Below are positions 7,876 through 16,900 of a stretch of DNA of 64,000 bases, piece after piece. Positions within the stretch are counted from its first letter, which is position 1. Every line of letters begins with the position of its first letter. The DNA is from Kaistella soli. Lineage in GTDB: Bacteria; Bacteroidota; Bacteroidia; Flavobacteriales; Weeksellaceae. The notes below the pieces were generated by a model, which saw only the letters and a list, made by a program, of their open reading frames with translations, was not told the DNA's origin and searched no databases. The position numbers and the translations under genes were made by a program. The stretch covers positions 248,001-312,000 of the forward strand of contig NZ_JAHOPF010000005.1 in the NCBI RefSeq assembly GCF_019038595.1. Reading direction: 5' to 3'.

Positions 7876-10395
7876 ATGGATCATAAATTTTCAAACGGTT
7901 TGGATCAAGTTTTCCAACACAGCAAAAACGAGGCAAGACGTTTGCAAAGCGAGTTTCTGAACACGGAACATTTCCTTTTGGGAATCATCAAAACAGAAAA
8001 CTCTGCGAAAGAAATCTTGCAGAATTTGGGAGCAGATTTAACTCAAATAAGAAGAAAAATTGAAACCATGTCGGTATCCGGATTAAATCCTTTTTCACCC
8101 GACAGCGATAAAATTTCTTTTACTAAAATGGCAGATCAGGCCGTAAAGCGTTCGGAACTGGAGTGCAGACAGTACCAAAGTTCCGAAATCAATACCGTAC
8201 ATCTTCTTTTAGGTATTTTATATAAATCTGATGATCCAACGACTAATATTTTGAGCTCTTACGATATTGATTATGAAGGAGTGACTAAAGAATATAGAAC
8301 AATGCTTAAAAATTCCGGACAAAACCCAAAAATGAGCGCCTATGATGACGACGAAGAAAGGGAAGAATTCGGACAGATGCGTAAGCCAACAGGAAACATC
8401 GGTACAGGAAAAAGCAAAACCCCGACTTTGGATAATTTCGGAAGAGATTTAACATCACTCGCAAGAGATGGAAAACTCGACCCTGTTATTGGCCGTGAAA
8501 AAGAAATCGAAAGGGTTTCTCAGATTTTATCGAGAAGAAAAAAGAACAATCCGCTTTTGATTGGGGAACCCGGTGTGGGTAAATCAGCGATTGCTGAAGG
8601 TTTGGCTTTAAGGATACAGCAGAAAAAAGTTTCCAGAGTTCTCTTTGGAAAACGGGTGATCACCCTTGATTTGGCGAGTTTAGTAGCCGGCACAAAATAC
8701 CGCGGGCAGTTCGAAGAAAGAATGAAAGCGATTATGACTGAGCTGGAAAAAAACCGTGACGTCATTCTCTTTATCGACGAACTTCACACCATCGTTGGAG
8801 CAGGAAGTTCTACAGGAAGTCTGGATGCTTCCAATATGTTTAAACCCGCTTTGGCAAGGGGAGAAATTCAATGCATCGGAGCAACAACATTAGACGAATA
8901 CAGACAGTACATTGAAAAAGACGGTGCGCTTGAAAGACGTTTCCAAAAGGTAATGGTAGAACCTACTTCTGTGGAGGAAACCGTGCAGATCCTTAATCAG
9001 ATTAAAGATAAATACGAAGATCATCATAATGTAACCTACACTGAAGAAGCGATTTTAGCCTGTGTAAATTTAACGGCGAGATATATTACAGACCGTTTTC
9101 TTCCGGACAAGGCAATTGATGCAATGGATGAAGCCGGTTCACGGGTTTATATTAAAAACATGAAAGTTCCGAATGAAATCGTAGAGTACGAGAATAAAAT
9201 TGAGGAAATTAAGGAACAGAAACAGAGTGCAGTAAAAGCTCAGGATTATCTTGAAGCAAGAAAATTAAAGGATGAAGAGGAAAGACTGCAGATTGAACTT
9301 AATCTTGCTCAGGAACTGTGGGATAAAAACGTGAAAGAAAAGAAAGAACTTGTAACCGAAGAAAGCGTTGCTGAAGTAGTTTCCATGATGAGTGGAATTC
9401 CAGTGACTAAAGTCGGCAAAAACGAACTCGACAAACTTTCACAGATGGATGCAATGCTGAACGGAAAAGTAATCGGACAGGAAGATGCGGTGAAAAAAGT
9501 GGTGAAAGCAATTCAGAGAAACAGAGCCGGACTCAAAGATCCGAACCGTCCTATCGGAACGTTTATTTTCCTTGGAACAACCGGTGTCGGAAAAACCGAA
9601 CTTGCGAAAGTAATGGCAAGAGAACTCTTCGATTCTGATGAAGCTTTAATCCGCATCGACATGAGCGAATACATGGAAAAATTCGCGGTTTCCAGATTAG
9701 TGGGAGCTCCTCCGGGATATGTCGGATATGAAGAAGGCGGCCAGTTAACAGAAGCTGTGAGAAGAAAACCTTATGCAGTAGTGCTTTTGGATGAAATTGA
9801 AAAAGCACATCCTGACGTTTTCAATATTTTGCTGCAGATTCTGGACGAAGGTTTCGTGACCGATTCTTTAGGCAGAAAGATTGATTTCAGAAATACGATT
9901 ATCATTTTAACTTCAAATATCGGAACCAGAGATCTTAAAGATTTCGGCGACGGCGTAGGTTTCGGAACCTCAGCGAAGAAATCCAATACAGATGCAAGAG
10001 CCAGAAGCACGATTGAAAATGCCCTGAAAAAAGCATTCGCACCGGAATTTCTGAACAGAATTGATGACATTGTAATCTTTAATTCATTAGTGAAAGAAGA
10101 TATTACGAAAATTATCGATCTCGAACTCGGCAAACTTTACAAACGTCTTGAAAAACTGAATTATCATGTTGATCTGACTCAGGAAGCGAAAGATTTTATC
10201 GCTGAAAAAGGCTGGGACAAAGATTTCGGAGCAAGACCGCTGAAAAGAGCCATCCAGAAATACATCGAAGATTTATTGGCAGAAATGCTGGTCAACAAAC
10301 AGCTTACCGAAGGTGAGACAGTTGTTTTAAATCTAAATGAAACCAAAGATGCACTTATTAGTGAAACTGTAAAAAAGAAACAGAGCGCAAAATAA
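7876..10395 (+). CDS. clpC: ATP-dependent Clp protease ATP-binding subunit ClpC
   Basis: 839 residues, full length for ClpC. Order: N-terminal double Clp_N repeat (1-150); first AAA+ module with Walker A GEPGVGKS near 228 and Walker B VILFIDELHT; a middle region with a UVR-like segment (KAQDYLEARKLKDEE, about 455-470), which distinguishes ClpC from ClpA and ClpB; second AAA+ module with GTTGVGKT near 569, VVLLDEIEKAHPDVFN, and a VGFG tripeptide-loop region (about 695) that docks on ClpP; C-terminal D2-small domain. It unfolds damaged or regulatory proteins for ClpP. Monocistronic, closed by a strong terminator. Confidence 0.97.
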   Translation: MDHKFSNGLDQVFQHSKNEARRLQSEFLNTEHFLLGIIKTENSAKEILQNLGADLTQIRRKIETMSVSGLNPFSPDSDKISFTKMADQAVKRSELECRQYQSSEINTVHLLLGILYKSDDPTTNILSSYDIDYEGVTKEYRTMLKNSGQNPKMSAYDDDEEREEFGQMRKPTGNIGTGKSKTPTLDNFGRDLTSLARDGKLDPVIGREKEIERVSQILSRRKKNNPLLIGEPGVGKSAIAEGLALRIQQKKVSRVLFGKRVITLDLASLVAGTKYRGQFEERMKAIMTELEKNRDVILFIDELHTIVGAGSSTGSLDASNMFKPALARGEIQCIGATTLDEYRQYIEKDGALERRFQKVMVEPTSVEETVQILNQIKDKYEDHHNVTYTEEAILACVNLTARYITDRFLPDKAIDAMDEAGSRVYIKNMKVPNEIVEYENKIEEIKEQKQSAVKAQDYLEARKLKDEEERLQIELNLAQELWDKNVKEKKELVTEESVAEVVSMMSGIPVTKVGKNELDKLSQMDAMLNGKVIGQEDAVKKVVKAIQRNRAGLKDPNRPIGTFIFLGTTGVGKTELAKVMARELFDSDEALIRIDMSEYMEKFAVSRLVGAPPGYVGYEEGGQLTEAVRRKPYAVVLLDEIEKAHPDVFNILLQILDEGFVTDSLGRKIDFRNTIIILTSNIGTRDLKDFGDGVGFGTSAKKSNTDARARSTIENALKKAFAPEFLNRIDDIVIFNSLVKEDITKIIDLELGKLYKRLEKLNYHVDLTQEAKDFIAEKGWDKDFGARPLKRAIQKYIEDLLAEMLVNKQLTEGETVVLNLNETKDALISETVKKKQSAK

Positions 10396-10414
10396 ATTGC
10401 AGAATTTAAATATG

Positions 10415-10447
10415 AAAACCTTGTCAATATGTTTGACAAGGTTTTTT
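10415..10447. terminator. Bidirectional terminator between clpC and dnaE2-like gene
   Basis: 13-bp perfect stem (AAAACCTTGTCAA with its complement 10433-10445), 5-nt loop, T-tract on the plus side and A-tract before it, placed between two convergent genes that end at 10395 and 10463. Confidence 0.9.
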
Positions 10448-10462
10448 CTATAAGTACTGATT

Positions 10463-13400
10463 TCAATTGCTATTAGAAAAACAATCGGGAATAAAATTAC
10501 GCGGTAAGCCAATTTCATGTTCCTGAGGATAAGGTTTACGGAACGTCATGCTCACATCTTCTTTAATTTGTTGGTGAATATCGTATTGCCGGTCTTTATC
10601 GGACGTATATCTCGGATCAGGTATCATTGGCATCTTGGCCATTTTCATGATGGTAATCGTGGGAAAATGATAATCTACTTCCACAGTTCCCAAAAGCAAA
10701 TAACAGCCGCCGCCCTGAAACGGATATTTTCCCAGGCTGTCAGGGAAATGTGCGGTATCAAAATAATCACCGTTTGCGTCAATCCAGGTTCCGAAATACA
10801 TGGTTCCTTTTTTGGTTGGGACGTGTTTTCGGGAAATAAGATATGCCAACATTTTCACCTGTTTTTTATGATACTTCAGCAGATCTTTTACAAAAACGGA
10901 GCCGCGGTATTTGGTTTCAAGCAGATCGAAAGGAGTGCAGGAAACCGGAAATCCCAATATTTCGATCTCATCAAAAGCATCCTCAAAGAAATCTCTTTTC
11001 AACTCCGGAAGCCGGTATTCCTGAACAGATTCTTCAAACAGCATTTTACCTCTGTTTTCGGGTTTGAAATTGATCAGTAATAATCTTGCTTCAATTAAAA
11101 GTTCATTTTTTTGTTTTCCTGTAAACCGGAAAGCGCCAATAAATATCAGGATTTGCACCCCTTCAATCCCAATCGGGATGCGCCGGACAAAGTCTTCCAG
11201 TGATTTATAATTTCCATTTCTGTCCCGCGCTTCGGAGATAAGCTGTGCAGTTTTGGTGTCAAGTGACTGGAGGTGCATAAATCCCAAAAAGATATTTTTT
11301 CCTTTTAGTGAAGTCTGAAATTCGCCGGCATTAACGCACGGATTCTGAATGACACCACCCGACATTTTCGCTTCATGCACATAAACTTCGGTCCGATAAA
11401 ACCCTCCCTGATTGTTGATTACCGAAACCATAAATTCCAGTGGATAATACACTTTTAAATATAAACTCTGATAGCTTTCTACCGCATAAGAAGCGGAATG
11501 CGCTTTACAGAAAGAATATCCTGCAAAAGACTCAATCTGCCTGAAAGCCTCCGTGGTCATCTGCTCCGAATGTCCCTGCTTTTTGCAGGATGTAAAAAAG
11601 TTGTTTTTCACTTCATTCAACTTCTGAATCGATCTCTCCTTTCCGCTCATAGCACGTCTCAGAATGTCACCATCGGCATGACTCAGCCCTCCAAAATATT
11701 GGGCAATTTTAATCACATCTTCCTGATAGACCATAATTCCGTAGGTTTCCTTCAGATTTTCTTCAAATACAGGATGGAAATATTCAAACTGATCGGGATT
11801 GTTATGACGGAAAATATACTCTTTCATCATTCCGCTTTGCGCAACACCGGGCCTGATGATCGAAGACGCCGCTACCAAAGTTCTGTAATCGCCGCATTTT
11901 AATCTTCTTAAAAGTCCGCGCATTGCCGGACTTTCGATATAAAAACAGCCTATTGTTTTTCCTGTTGCCAAATATTTATTACACAACGCTTCATCTTTAG
12001 AAATAGAAGTATCACGAATGTCAATCTCAATTCCACGGTTTTTTTTGATGAGTTTTACGGTATCGTTAATCGTCCCGAGACCTCTTTGCGACAGAATATC
12101 AAATTTTTCGAGGCCAATATCTTCAGCCACATTCATATCGAACTGAACGATCGGAAATCCTTTTGGAGGCATTTCCAGGGCAGAATAATTCGTAATAGGT
12201 TCTTCCGAAATCAGAATTCCACAAGCGTGCATGCTTCTCTGGTTGGGGAATTTCTCCATTAATTTTCCGTACTTATGAACCTTCTTTACGATAAAATTCT
12301 GATCATGGTGTTCTACAGATTTTCCAGCAAGATCATCAAGCTCTTCTTTAGGCAATCCGAAAGCTTTACCCACTTCGCGAAAGATAGATTTGTATTTAAA
12401 CTCTACATTGGTTCCGCAAAAAGCAACGTGATTTTTTCCGTACCGTTTAAAAATATATTCTAAAATAGCGTCGCGGTTTTGCCAGCTCCAGTCGATATCA
12501 AAATCCGGCGGTGAAGTCCGGTTGAGATTCAGGAAACGTTCAAAATAAAGATCCAGCTCTATCGGGCAGATGTCTGTAATTCCCAGACAGTAGCTTACAA
12601 TAGAATTAGCGCCACTTCCTCGGCCGACATGCATAAAACCCATCTTATTGCTGTACTGAATGATATCCCAGGTAATAAGAAAATAAGCCGAAAATTTGAG
12701 GTCACCAATCACCTTAAGTTCTTTTTCAACTCTTTTTTCGGCGGCTTCGTTATTGCCATATCTTTCCTGCAGTCCTTCATAAGCCAGTTTGTTCAAAAGC
12801 TGCATGTCTTCTTCCTGAGAATTTGTAAAATATCTTTTATTTTTGTTTTCAGTACTTCCTTTTTCTTTATAATTAAACTCAAAACTGCATGAGTTCATAA
12901 TATGTTCTGTATTTTTAATAATTTCCGGATACTGCTGAAAAGCTTTAATAATTTCTTTTTCAGGTTTGAAATATTCAGATTTCCGGCAGAGATCTTCTTC
13001 ACCGAGTTTTGAAAGAATCGTATTCTGATCGATGGCCCTTAAAATCCTGTGAAGATTGTACTCTTCTTTAGTGCTGAATGTTATTGGCTGCAGAACTACC
13101 ATTTTCGGGATTAGTATTTTAAGCTCGGGACGAAGCAGGAGATTCAGCTCTTCTTCCCGAATACCGATGAATTCATTTTCTTTTAGTGTTAAAGGAATAT
13201 TCTGAATAGGATAAACAACAAATACCTTTTGAAATTCCGGAGCGGTTTCAGAAAGTTCTTCTCCGTCACAATTGTGCGCTGTAATCATTCTGTTTACCTC
13301 TCCAATTCCCGAAAATTCTTCAGCAATGGCAATATACAGCAGTTTATTCTCTTTCCTGATTTCTATTCCTGCGATGGGCTTGATCCCGGCATTTTCACAT

Positions 13401-13549
13401 GCTTTTTTAAAATCATAAATGGCAGTAACAGTATTAATATCCGTTAAAACTAAACTTTTAGTTCCTGAAGATACTGCCTGACTTACAAGCTGTAAAATAC
13501 TCAAAGTTCCGTATCGAAGGCTGTGAAAAGAATGACAGTTGAGAAACAT
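10463..13549 (-). CDS. Error-prone DNA polymerase III alpha subunit, DnaE2/ImuC-like
   Basis: 1028 residues, about 130 shorter than a replicative DnaE and within the usual DnaE2 range. An N-terminal PHP-type domain starts NCHSFHSLRYGTLS with altered metal ligands. The polymerase core has HVGRGSGANS (308-317), the catalytic pair in PDFDIDW (D351, D353) and the third aspartate D484 in EKFDILS; MHACGI matches the finger region. An OB-fold region lies near the C-terminus (about 905-990). It is 24 bp downstream of a Y-family polymerase gene and a divergent S24 regulator, so it is read as the damage-induced translesion polymerase; the replicative dnaE should be elsewhere. Confidence 0.88.
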   Translation of the reverse strand: MFLNCHSFHSLRYGTLSILQLVSQAVSSGTKSLVLTDINTVTAIYDFKKACENAGIKPIAGIEIRKENKLLYIAIAEEFSGIGEVNRMITAHNCDGEELSETAPEFQKVFVVYPIQNIPLTLKENEFIGIREEELNLLLRPELKILIPKMVVLQPITFSTKEEYNLHRILRAIDQNTILSKLGEEDLCRKSEYFKPEKEIIKAFQQYPEIIKNTEHIMNSCSFEFNYKEKGSTENKNKRYFTNSQEEDMQLLNKLAYEGLQERYGNNEAAEKRVEKELKVIGDLKFSAYFLITWDIIQYSNKMGFMHVGRGSGANSIVSYCLGITDICPIELDLYFERFLNLNRTSPPDFDIDWSWQNRDAILEYIFKRYGKNHVAFCGTNVEFKYKSIFREVGKAFGLPKEELDDLAGKSVEHHDQNFIVKKVHKYGKLMEKFPNQRSMHACGILISEEPITNYSALEMPPKGFPIVQFDMNVAEDIGLEKFDILSQRGLGTINDTVKLIKKNRGIEIDIRDTSISKDEALCNKYLATGKTIGCFYIESPAMRGLLRRLKCGDYRTLVAASSIIRPGVAQSGMMKEYIFRHNNPDQFEYFHPVFEENLKETYGIMVYQEDVIKIAQYFGGLSHADGDILRRAMSGKERSIQKLNEVKNNFFTSCKKQGHSEQMTTEAFRQIESFAGYSFCKAHSASYAVESYQSLYLKVYYPLEFMVSVINNQGGFYRTEVYVHEAKMSGGVIQNPCVNAGEFQTSLKGKNIFLGFMHLQSLDTKTAQLISEARDRNGNYKSLEDFVRRIPIGIEGVQILIFIGAFRFTGKQKNELLIEARLLLINFKPENRGKMLFEESVQEYRLPELKRDFFEDAFDEIEILGFPVSCTPFDLLETKYRGSVFVKDLLKYHKKQVKMLAYLISRKHVPTKKGTMYFGTWIDANGDYFDTAHFPDSLGKYPFQGGGCYLLLGTVEVDYHFPTITIMKMAKMPMIPDPRYTSDKDRQYDIHQQIKEDVSMTFRKPYPQEHEIGLPRNFIPDCFSNSN

Positions 13550-13573
13550 TTAATTTAAAATTTTAAGAAAAAA

Positions 13574-14722
13574 TTATTTACCGAAATCAAAACCTGAAGC
13601 TCTTCCTACGGCATCGGTTCCGAAACGGTTTTTAAGATAATCCATCGTTTGATAGAGATTCATCTGCTCTTCTGTATCTTCAAAAAGATTCATCTGATGA
13701 TTTCCGTGGACAAGATCTGTAAATCTTAATCCAATGAGTCTGATACGCATTCTTCGGGTATAAAGTCTGTTAAAAAGCTCGAGAGCGACCCGGGACAGGG
13801 TATGATCTGCCGAAGTATAAGCTACACGGCTTTGTTTGGTCTCCGTATCGAAATTGGAATAGCGAATTTTCACGACAATGGTGGAGGTGAGCCATTTTTC
13901 CTGTCTCAGCTGATAAGCGAGTTTTTCTGCCATTCCATTTAAAATTCTTTTCAATTCCGGAATATCAATCGTATCGGTGGCAAAAGTTCTTTCTGTGGAA
14001 AGAGATTTCCTCTCGGAATACGGAACCACAGGATTTTCATCAATTCCGTTAGCTTTTTTCCAAAGTTCTTTTCCGTTGTTGCCGATCATTTGCTGAAGCA
14101 CCAAAACCGGCATTTCAGATAAAGTATGAATGGTTCTTATCCCAATTCTAGATAACAGCTGAAAAGTTTTGTCTCCTACCATCGGAATTTTTTTCACAGA
14201 AAGAGGATTTAAAAAAGGTTTGATTTCCGATTCTGCGATCTGCCGTTTTCCTTCAGGTTTAGATTCTCCTGTTCCTATTTTGGAGACTGTTTTGTTGGCC
14301 GATAAGGCAAAACTGATTGGCAATCCAGCTTCCTTGGTTACGGCAGCTGCGATTTCCTGGGTCCACTGATAGCATCCAAAAAATTTATCCATACCGGAAA
14401 GATCCAGATAGAACTCATCAATACTTGCTTTTTCCATTACCGGAACTCGTTCCTGAATAATTTCGGTCACGGTATTTGAAAGAGAAGAGTAAAGTTCATA
14501 ATCTCCTTTAATTATTTTTGCATCGGGACACAGCCTCAGCGCCATCCGAATCGGCATTGCAGAACGGACGCCGAATTTTCTGGCTTCATAAGAACATGAG
14601 GCCACTACACCACGGTCGCCTCCGCCGATAATCAAGGGAATATTATTGAGTTTGCTGTTTTGCCGTCTTTCGCACGAAACGAAAAACGCATCCAGATCCA
14701 TATGTACAATTGAACGATTCAC
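13574..14722 (-). CDS. Y-family DNA polymerase (DinB/Pol IV-type)
   Basis: 382 residues from a GTG start; the later ATG at 14701 would remove the first beta strand RSIVH, so GTG is preferred. All catalytic acidic residues are present: D9 in HMDLDAFF and D102-E103 in KASIDEFYLD, so unlike ImuB this should be an active polymerase. Helix-hairpin-helix and little-finger regions follow, and a beta-clamp motif QMNLF is at 343-347. Its first gene position in a unit with the DnaE2-like gene, and the divergent regulator, suggest translesion synthesis under damage control. The -7 element ends 5 bp before the GTG, so the mRNA may be leaderless. Confidence 0.92.
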   Translation of the reverse strand: MNRSIVHMDLDAFFVSCERRQNSKLNNIPLIIGGGDRGVVASCSYEARKFGVRSAMPIRMALRLCPDAKIIKGDYELYSSLSNTVTEIIQERVPVMEKASIDEFYLDLSGMDKFFGCYQWTQEIAAAVTKEAGLPISFALSANKTVSKIGTGESKPEGKRQIAESEIKPFLNPLSVKKIPMVGDKTFQLLSRIGIRTIHTLSEMPVLVLQQMIGNNGKELWKKANGIDENPVVPYSERKSLSTERTFATDTIDIPELKRILNGMAEKLAYQLRQEKWLTSTIVVKIRYSNFDTETKQSRVAYTSADHTLSRVALELFNRLYTRRMRIRLIGLRFTDLVHGNHQMNLFEDTEEQMNLYQTMDYLKNRFGTDAVGRASGFDFGK

Positions 14723-14726
14723 TCCA

Positions 14727-14734
14727 CAAAATTA
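14727..14734 (-). promoter_or_regulatory. -7 promoter element of the Y-family polymerase operon
   Basis: Minus-strand TAATTTTG matches TAnnTTTG. It ends 5 bp from the GTG start, which predicts transcription starting at or next to the start codon. It lies about 32 bp from the palindrome at 14766-14784. Confidence 0.5.
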
Positions 14735-14757
14735 GTTACGTTTTTAAACAATTTTCG

Positions 14758-14765
14758 TATTTTTG
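14758..14765 (+). promoter_or_regulatory. -7 promoter element of the HTH-S24 regulator
   Basis: TATTTTTG matches TAnnTTTG, 19 bp before the ATG at 14784. The predicted start point falls inside the adjacent palindrome. Confidence 0.55.
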
Positions 14766-14784
14766 TTGTTACAAATTATAACAA
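14766..14784. promoter_or_regulatory. Candidate operator palindrome for the S24 regulator
   Basis: Perfect inverted repeat TTGTTA-N7-TAACAA that begins one base after the -7 element and ends on the A of the start codon. A protein bound here would block its own promoter and could reach the divergent polymerase promoter. Binding by the HTH-S24 protein is inference from position and symmetry. Confidence 0.5.
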
Positions 14785-15566
14785 TGTCAGTTTTTTCAGA
14801 TAACATCAGGTTTTTGAGAGGTAAAAAAGAAATTACCCAACAGGAATTAGCGGATACGCTAATCATCACAAGGTCACGCTATGTTTCCTACGAAGACGGC
14901 CGTTCGGAACCGCCGATTGAGGTTTTGGTGAAGATCTCGAAGTTTTTTAACATCAGTATAGATCTTCTGGTTTCGGTTGATATCAGAAAATATCCGATTG
15001 AAGAAATTCTGCGCCTGCCCGACAACCGAATTGTACTTCCTGTTGTGGTAGATAAACTGGGCAACAACAGCATTGAAATTATTCCTCAGAAAGCCTCGAT
15101 GGGTTATTTATCCGGTTATAGCGATCCTGAATATATTGAAAGCCTGCAGCGGATTTCTCTTCCTTTCCTCACCAACGGAAAGTACAGAGCTTTTCCCGCG
15201 CAAGGAGATTCGATGCCGCCTTTTAAAGACGGTTCTTATATTATCGGAAAATATCTTGAAAACATTGATGACTTAAAACTCAATAGAAGTTATGTATTTG
15301 TGACGCTCAATGACGGTATTTCCTATAAACGCTTCAAGTCTAAAAATAAAAAGGCGGTTACGGTAGCTGCAGACAATTCTTTTTATGAACCCTATGAAAT
15401 TCCTTTTCATGAAATTGTAGAAATCTGGCAATATGCTTCCGGTATTTTTCCTGAAGATTTTGAACCGGATCATTTTGAAAATCACAACTTAAAAGAGATG
15501 TTTCTGGAATTGAGGAAAGACATCCGCGATCTCGACCTAAAGGTTTCCGGCCTTAAAGAAGAGTAA
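14784..15566 (+). CDS. XRE-family HTH transcriptional regulator with S24 (LexA/UmuD-like) domain
   Basis: 260 residues from the ATG at 14784; an in-frame TTG at 14763 lies inside the -7 element and is rejected. Residues 5-60 form an XRE HTH (ITQQELADTL...SRYVSYEDGRSEPP). The C-terminal half is an S24 peptidase fold with the catalytic serine S143 in QGDSMPP and lysine K182 in ISYKRF, 39 residues apart as in LexA. The expected self-cleavage Ala-Gly is M106-G107 here (KASMGYLSGYSDPEY). Likely a damage-sensing repressor of itself and the divergent polymerase genes. A short coiled-coil tail (235-260) follows the S24 domain. Confidence 0.88.
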   Translation: MSVFSDNIRFLRGKKEITQQELADTLIITRSRYVSYEDGRSEPPIEVLVKISKFFNISIDLLVSVDIRKYPIEEILRLPDNRIVLPVVVDKLGNNSIEIIPQKASMGYLSGYSDPEYIESLQRISLPFLTNGKYRAFPAQGDSMPPFKDGSYIIGKYLENIDDLKLNRSYVFVTLNDGISYKRFKSKNKKAVTVAADNSFYEPYEIPFHEIVEIWQYASGIFPEDFEPDHFENHNLKEMFLELRKDIRDLDLKVSGLKEE

Positions 15567-15646
15567 AACTCAACAGGACCGCAAATAAATATCTTAAAAT
15601 ACTGTTATTGATATTTTTAGCTATTTTTACATGATATACTTCTAAG

Positions 15647-16276
15647 GTGAACAAAAGAATAATTTATCTGATCTTATTGCTCTGCGCGAATTTTTTACAG
15701 GCTCAGCAAAACGATGAATTCAAAATGGCAAAGAAATATTTTGATTATCAGCGGTTTATGCTGGATAATGAATTCCGCAAAAAATTTGATGAGGAAAAAA
15801 ACATTCAGCAAAAAATTGCCATTAAGACCGATTTTTCAGAGTTCATGATTAAACTCGACAGCATTCAGAATATCGCTTTTATCGGCACTTTAATCAAAGT
15901 AAAAAACCGCGAAGATCTGGAAAGAATTACCAGAAAAAATACATCCGCTCCCCACCTTGAAAATCCTGAAAAAACTGATCTGAATGAGGAAGCGTCTTAT
16001 CCCGGAGGTTTCGAAACTTTAAGAAAGCAGGTCGCTCATCTGTTTTATACCGGCTCGGTATTGCCAGACCAAAAACTTTTGAAAACCAATGTAGTTTTCG
16101 TTGTAGAAAAGGACGGAAGCATCAGCAGCGTCCATGCAGAAGGCGAAAACTTCACTTTCAACCGACAAGCCGAAATTGCGATGTATCTTCTGCCCGAAAA
16201 ATTTTCTCCTGCCATCATTAACGGAAATGCAGTGCGTTACCGGTTCCGGTTGCCTTTGGCGATGAATTTTGACTAA
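15647..16276 (+). CDS. Secreted TonB C-terminal-like domain protein
   Basis: 209 residues from a GTG start; no in-frame ATG precedes the signal peptide (MNKRIIYLILLLCANFLQAQ, 1-20). Residues about 115-205 resemble the TonB C-terminal/energy-transducer fold used as a stand-alone module in Bacteroidetes: YPGGFETLRKQVAHLF, NVVFVVEKDGSISSV and FSPAIINGNAVRYRFRLPL. There is no membrane anchor, so it is not a classical TonB; a periplasmic accessory role is possible. The middle (30-110) is helical and charged. Followed by an unrelated outer membrane protein gene with its own promoter. Confidence 0.75.
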   Translation: MNKRIIYLILLLCANFLQAQQNDEFKMAKKYFDYQRFMLDNEFRKKFDEEKNIQQKIAIKTDFSEFMIKLDSIQNIAFIGTLIKVKNREDLERITRKNTSAPHLENPEKTDLNEEASYPGGFETLRKQVAHLFYTGSVLPDQKLLKTNVVFVVEKDGSISSVHAEGENFTFNRQAEIAMYLLPEKFSPAIINGNAVRYRFRLPLAMNFD

Positions 16277-16311
16277 ATTTTCATTTTTGATTGAGGTTCG
16301 AATATAAATTT

Positions 16312-16319
16312 TATATTTG
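16312..16319 (+). promoter_or_regulatory. -7 promoter element of the outer membrane protein gene
   Basis: TATATTTG matches TAnnTTTG, 13 bp before the ATG at 16333; a TTG at 16291-16293 is a possible -33 element 18 bp upstream. Confidence 0.55.
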
Positions 16320-16332
16320 AGAAAAATAAATT

Positions 16333-16878
16333 ATGAAAAAATTACTCCTTTTTGTTTTTACCGGATTAGGAATTTTTAATCTTTATGCACAGGAAACTGA
16401 AACCTCAGAGCGGCAAAACGACATCATGCTCAGCCCGATTGAGTTAATTGCTGCACCGATGATTAATGTTTCTTACGAAAGACTTCTCAGCGAAAATTCC
16501 GGAGTTGGGGTAAATGGCATGTTTTATTTAGGTACCAACAACGATGATTATCGCTTCACCCAAATTTCACCTTATTACAGAATGTATTTTGGTAAAAAAT
16601 ATGCTGCAGGGTTTTTTGTGGAAGGTTTTGCCCCAATTACAATGACAAAAGATACCTACTACGATTTTTATGCTGGGCCGGGATACAGTTCGTCCACCCT
16701 GCGAGAAGATAAGAATACGACAGTAGGTATTGGTGTAGGCTTCGGTGGAAAATGGGTGGCCAGAAAAAATATAATTTTTGAAGCAAGCACGGGAATCGCG
16801 AGAAGATTCGGAACGGATAGCAAGCATGATTCGGCAATCACCGGAAAAGGAATGCTGGGAATTGGTTACCGTTTTTAG
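16333..16878 (+). CDS. Outer membrane beta-barrel protein (DUF3575-like)
   Basis: 181 residues with a signal peptide (MKKLLLFVFTGLGIFNLYAQ). The mature protein alternates hydrophobic and polar residues as in an eight-strand barrel, ends in aromatic GIGYRF, and contains NVSYERLLSENSGVGVNGMFY and YRMYFGKKYAAGFFVEGF, typical of DUF3575-type barrels. Function unknown. Single gene with its own -7 element and a terminator shared with the following gap. Confidence 0.8.
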   Translation: MKKLLLFVFTGLGIFNLYAQETETSERQNDIMLSPIELIAAPMINVSYERLLSENSGVGVNGMFYLGTNNDDYRFTQISPYYRMYFGKKYAAGFFVEGFAPITMTKDTYYDFYAGPGYSSSTLREDKNTTVGIGVGFGGKWVARKNIIFEASTGIARRFGTDSKHDSAITGKGMLGIGYRF

Positions 16879-16900
16879 AAGAAATAAAAATATTAATGTG

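Noticed and set aside
10517-11080. 187-codon plus-strand ORF inside the dnaE2-like gene
   Set aside because: Antisense shadow of a well-supported polymerase gene, with no protein-like features.
14763-15566. Longer form of the S24 regulator starting at a TTG
   Set aside because: The TTG lies inside the -7 promoter element, so it would be upstream of the predicted transcription start; ATG at 14784 begins a normal XRE domain.
14784-15566. Prophage repressor
   Set aside because: XRE-S24 proteins are common in phages, but no phage genes are near and the partners are two repair polymerases.
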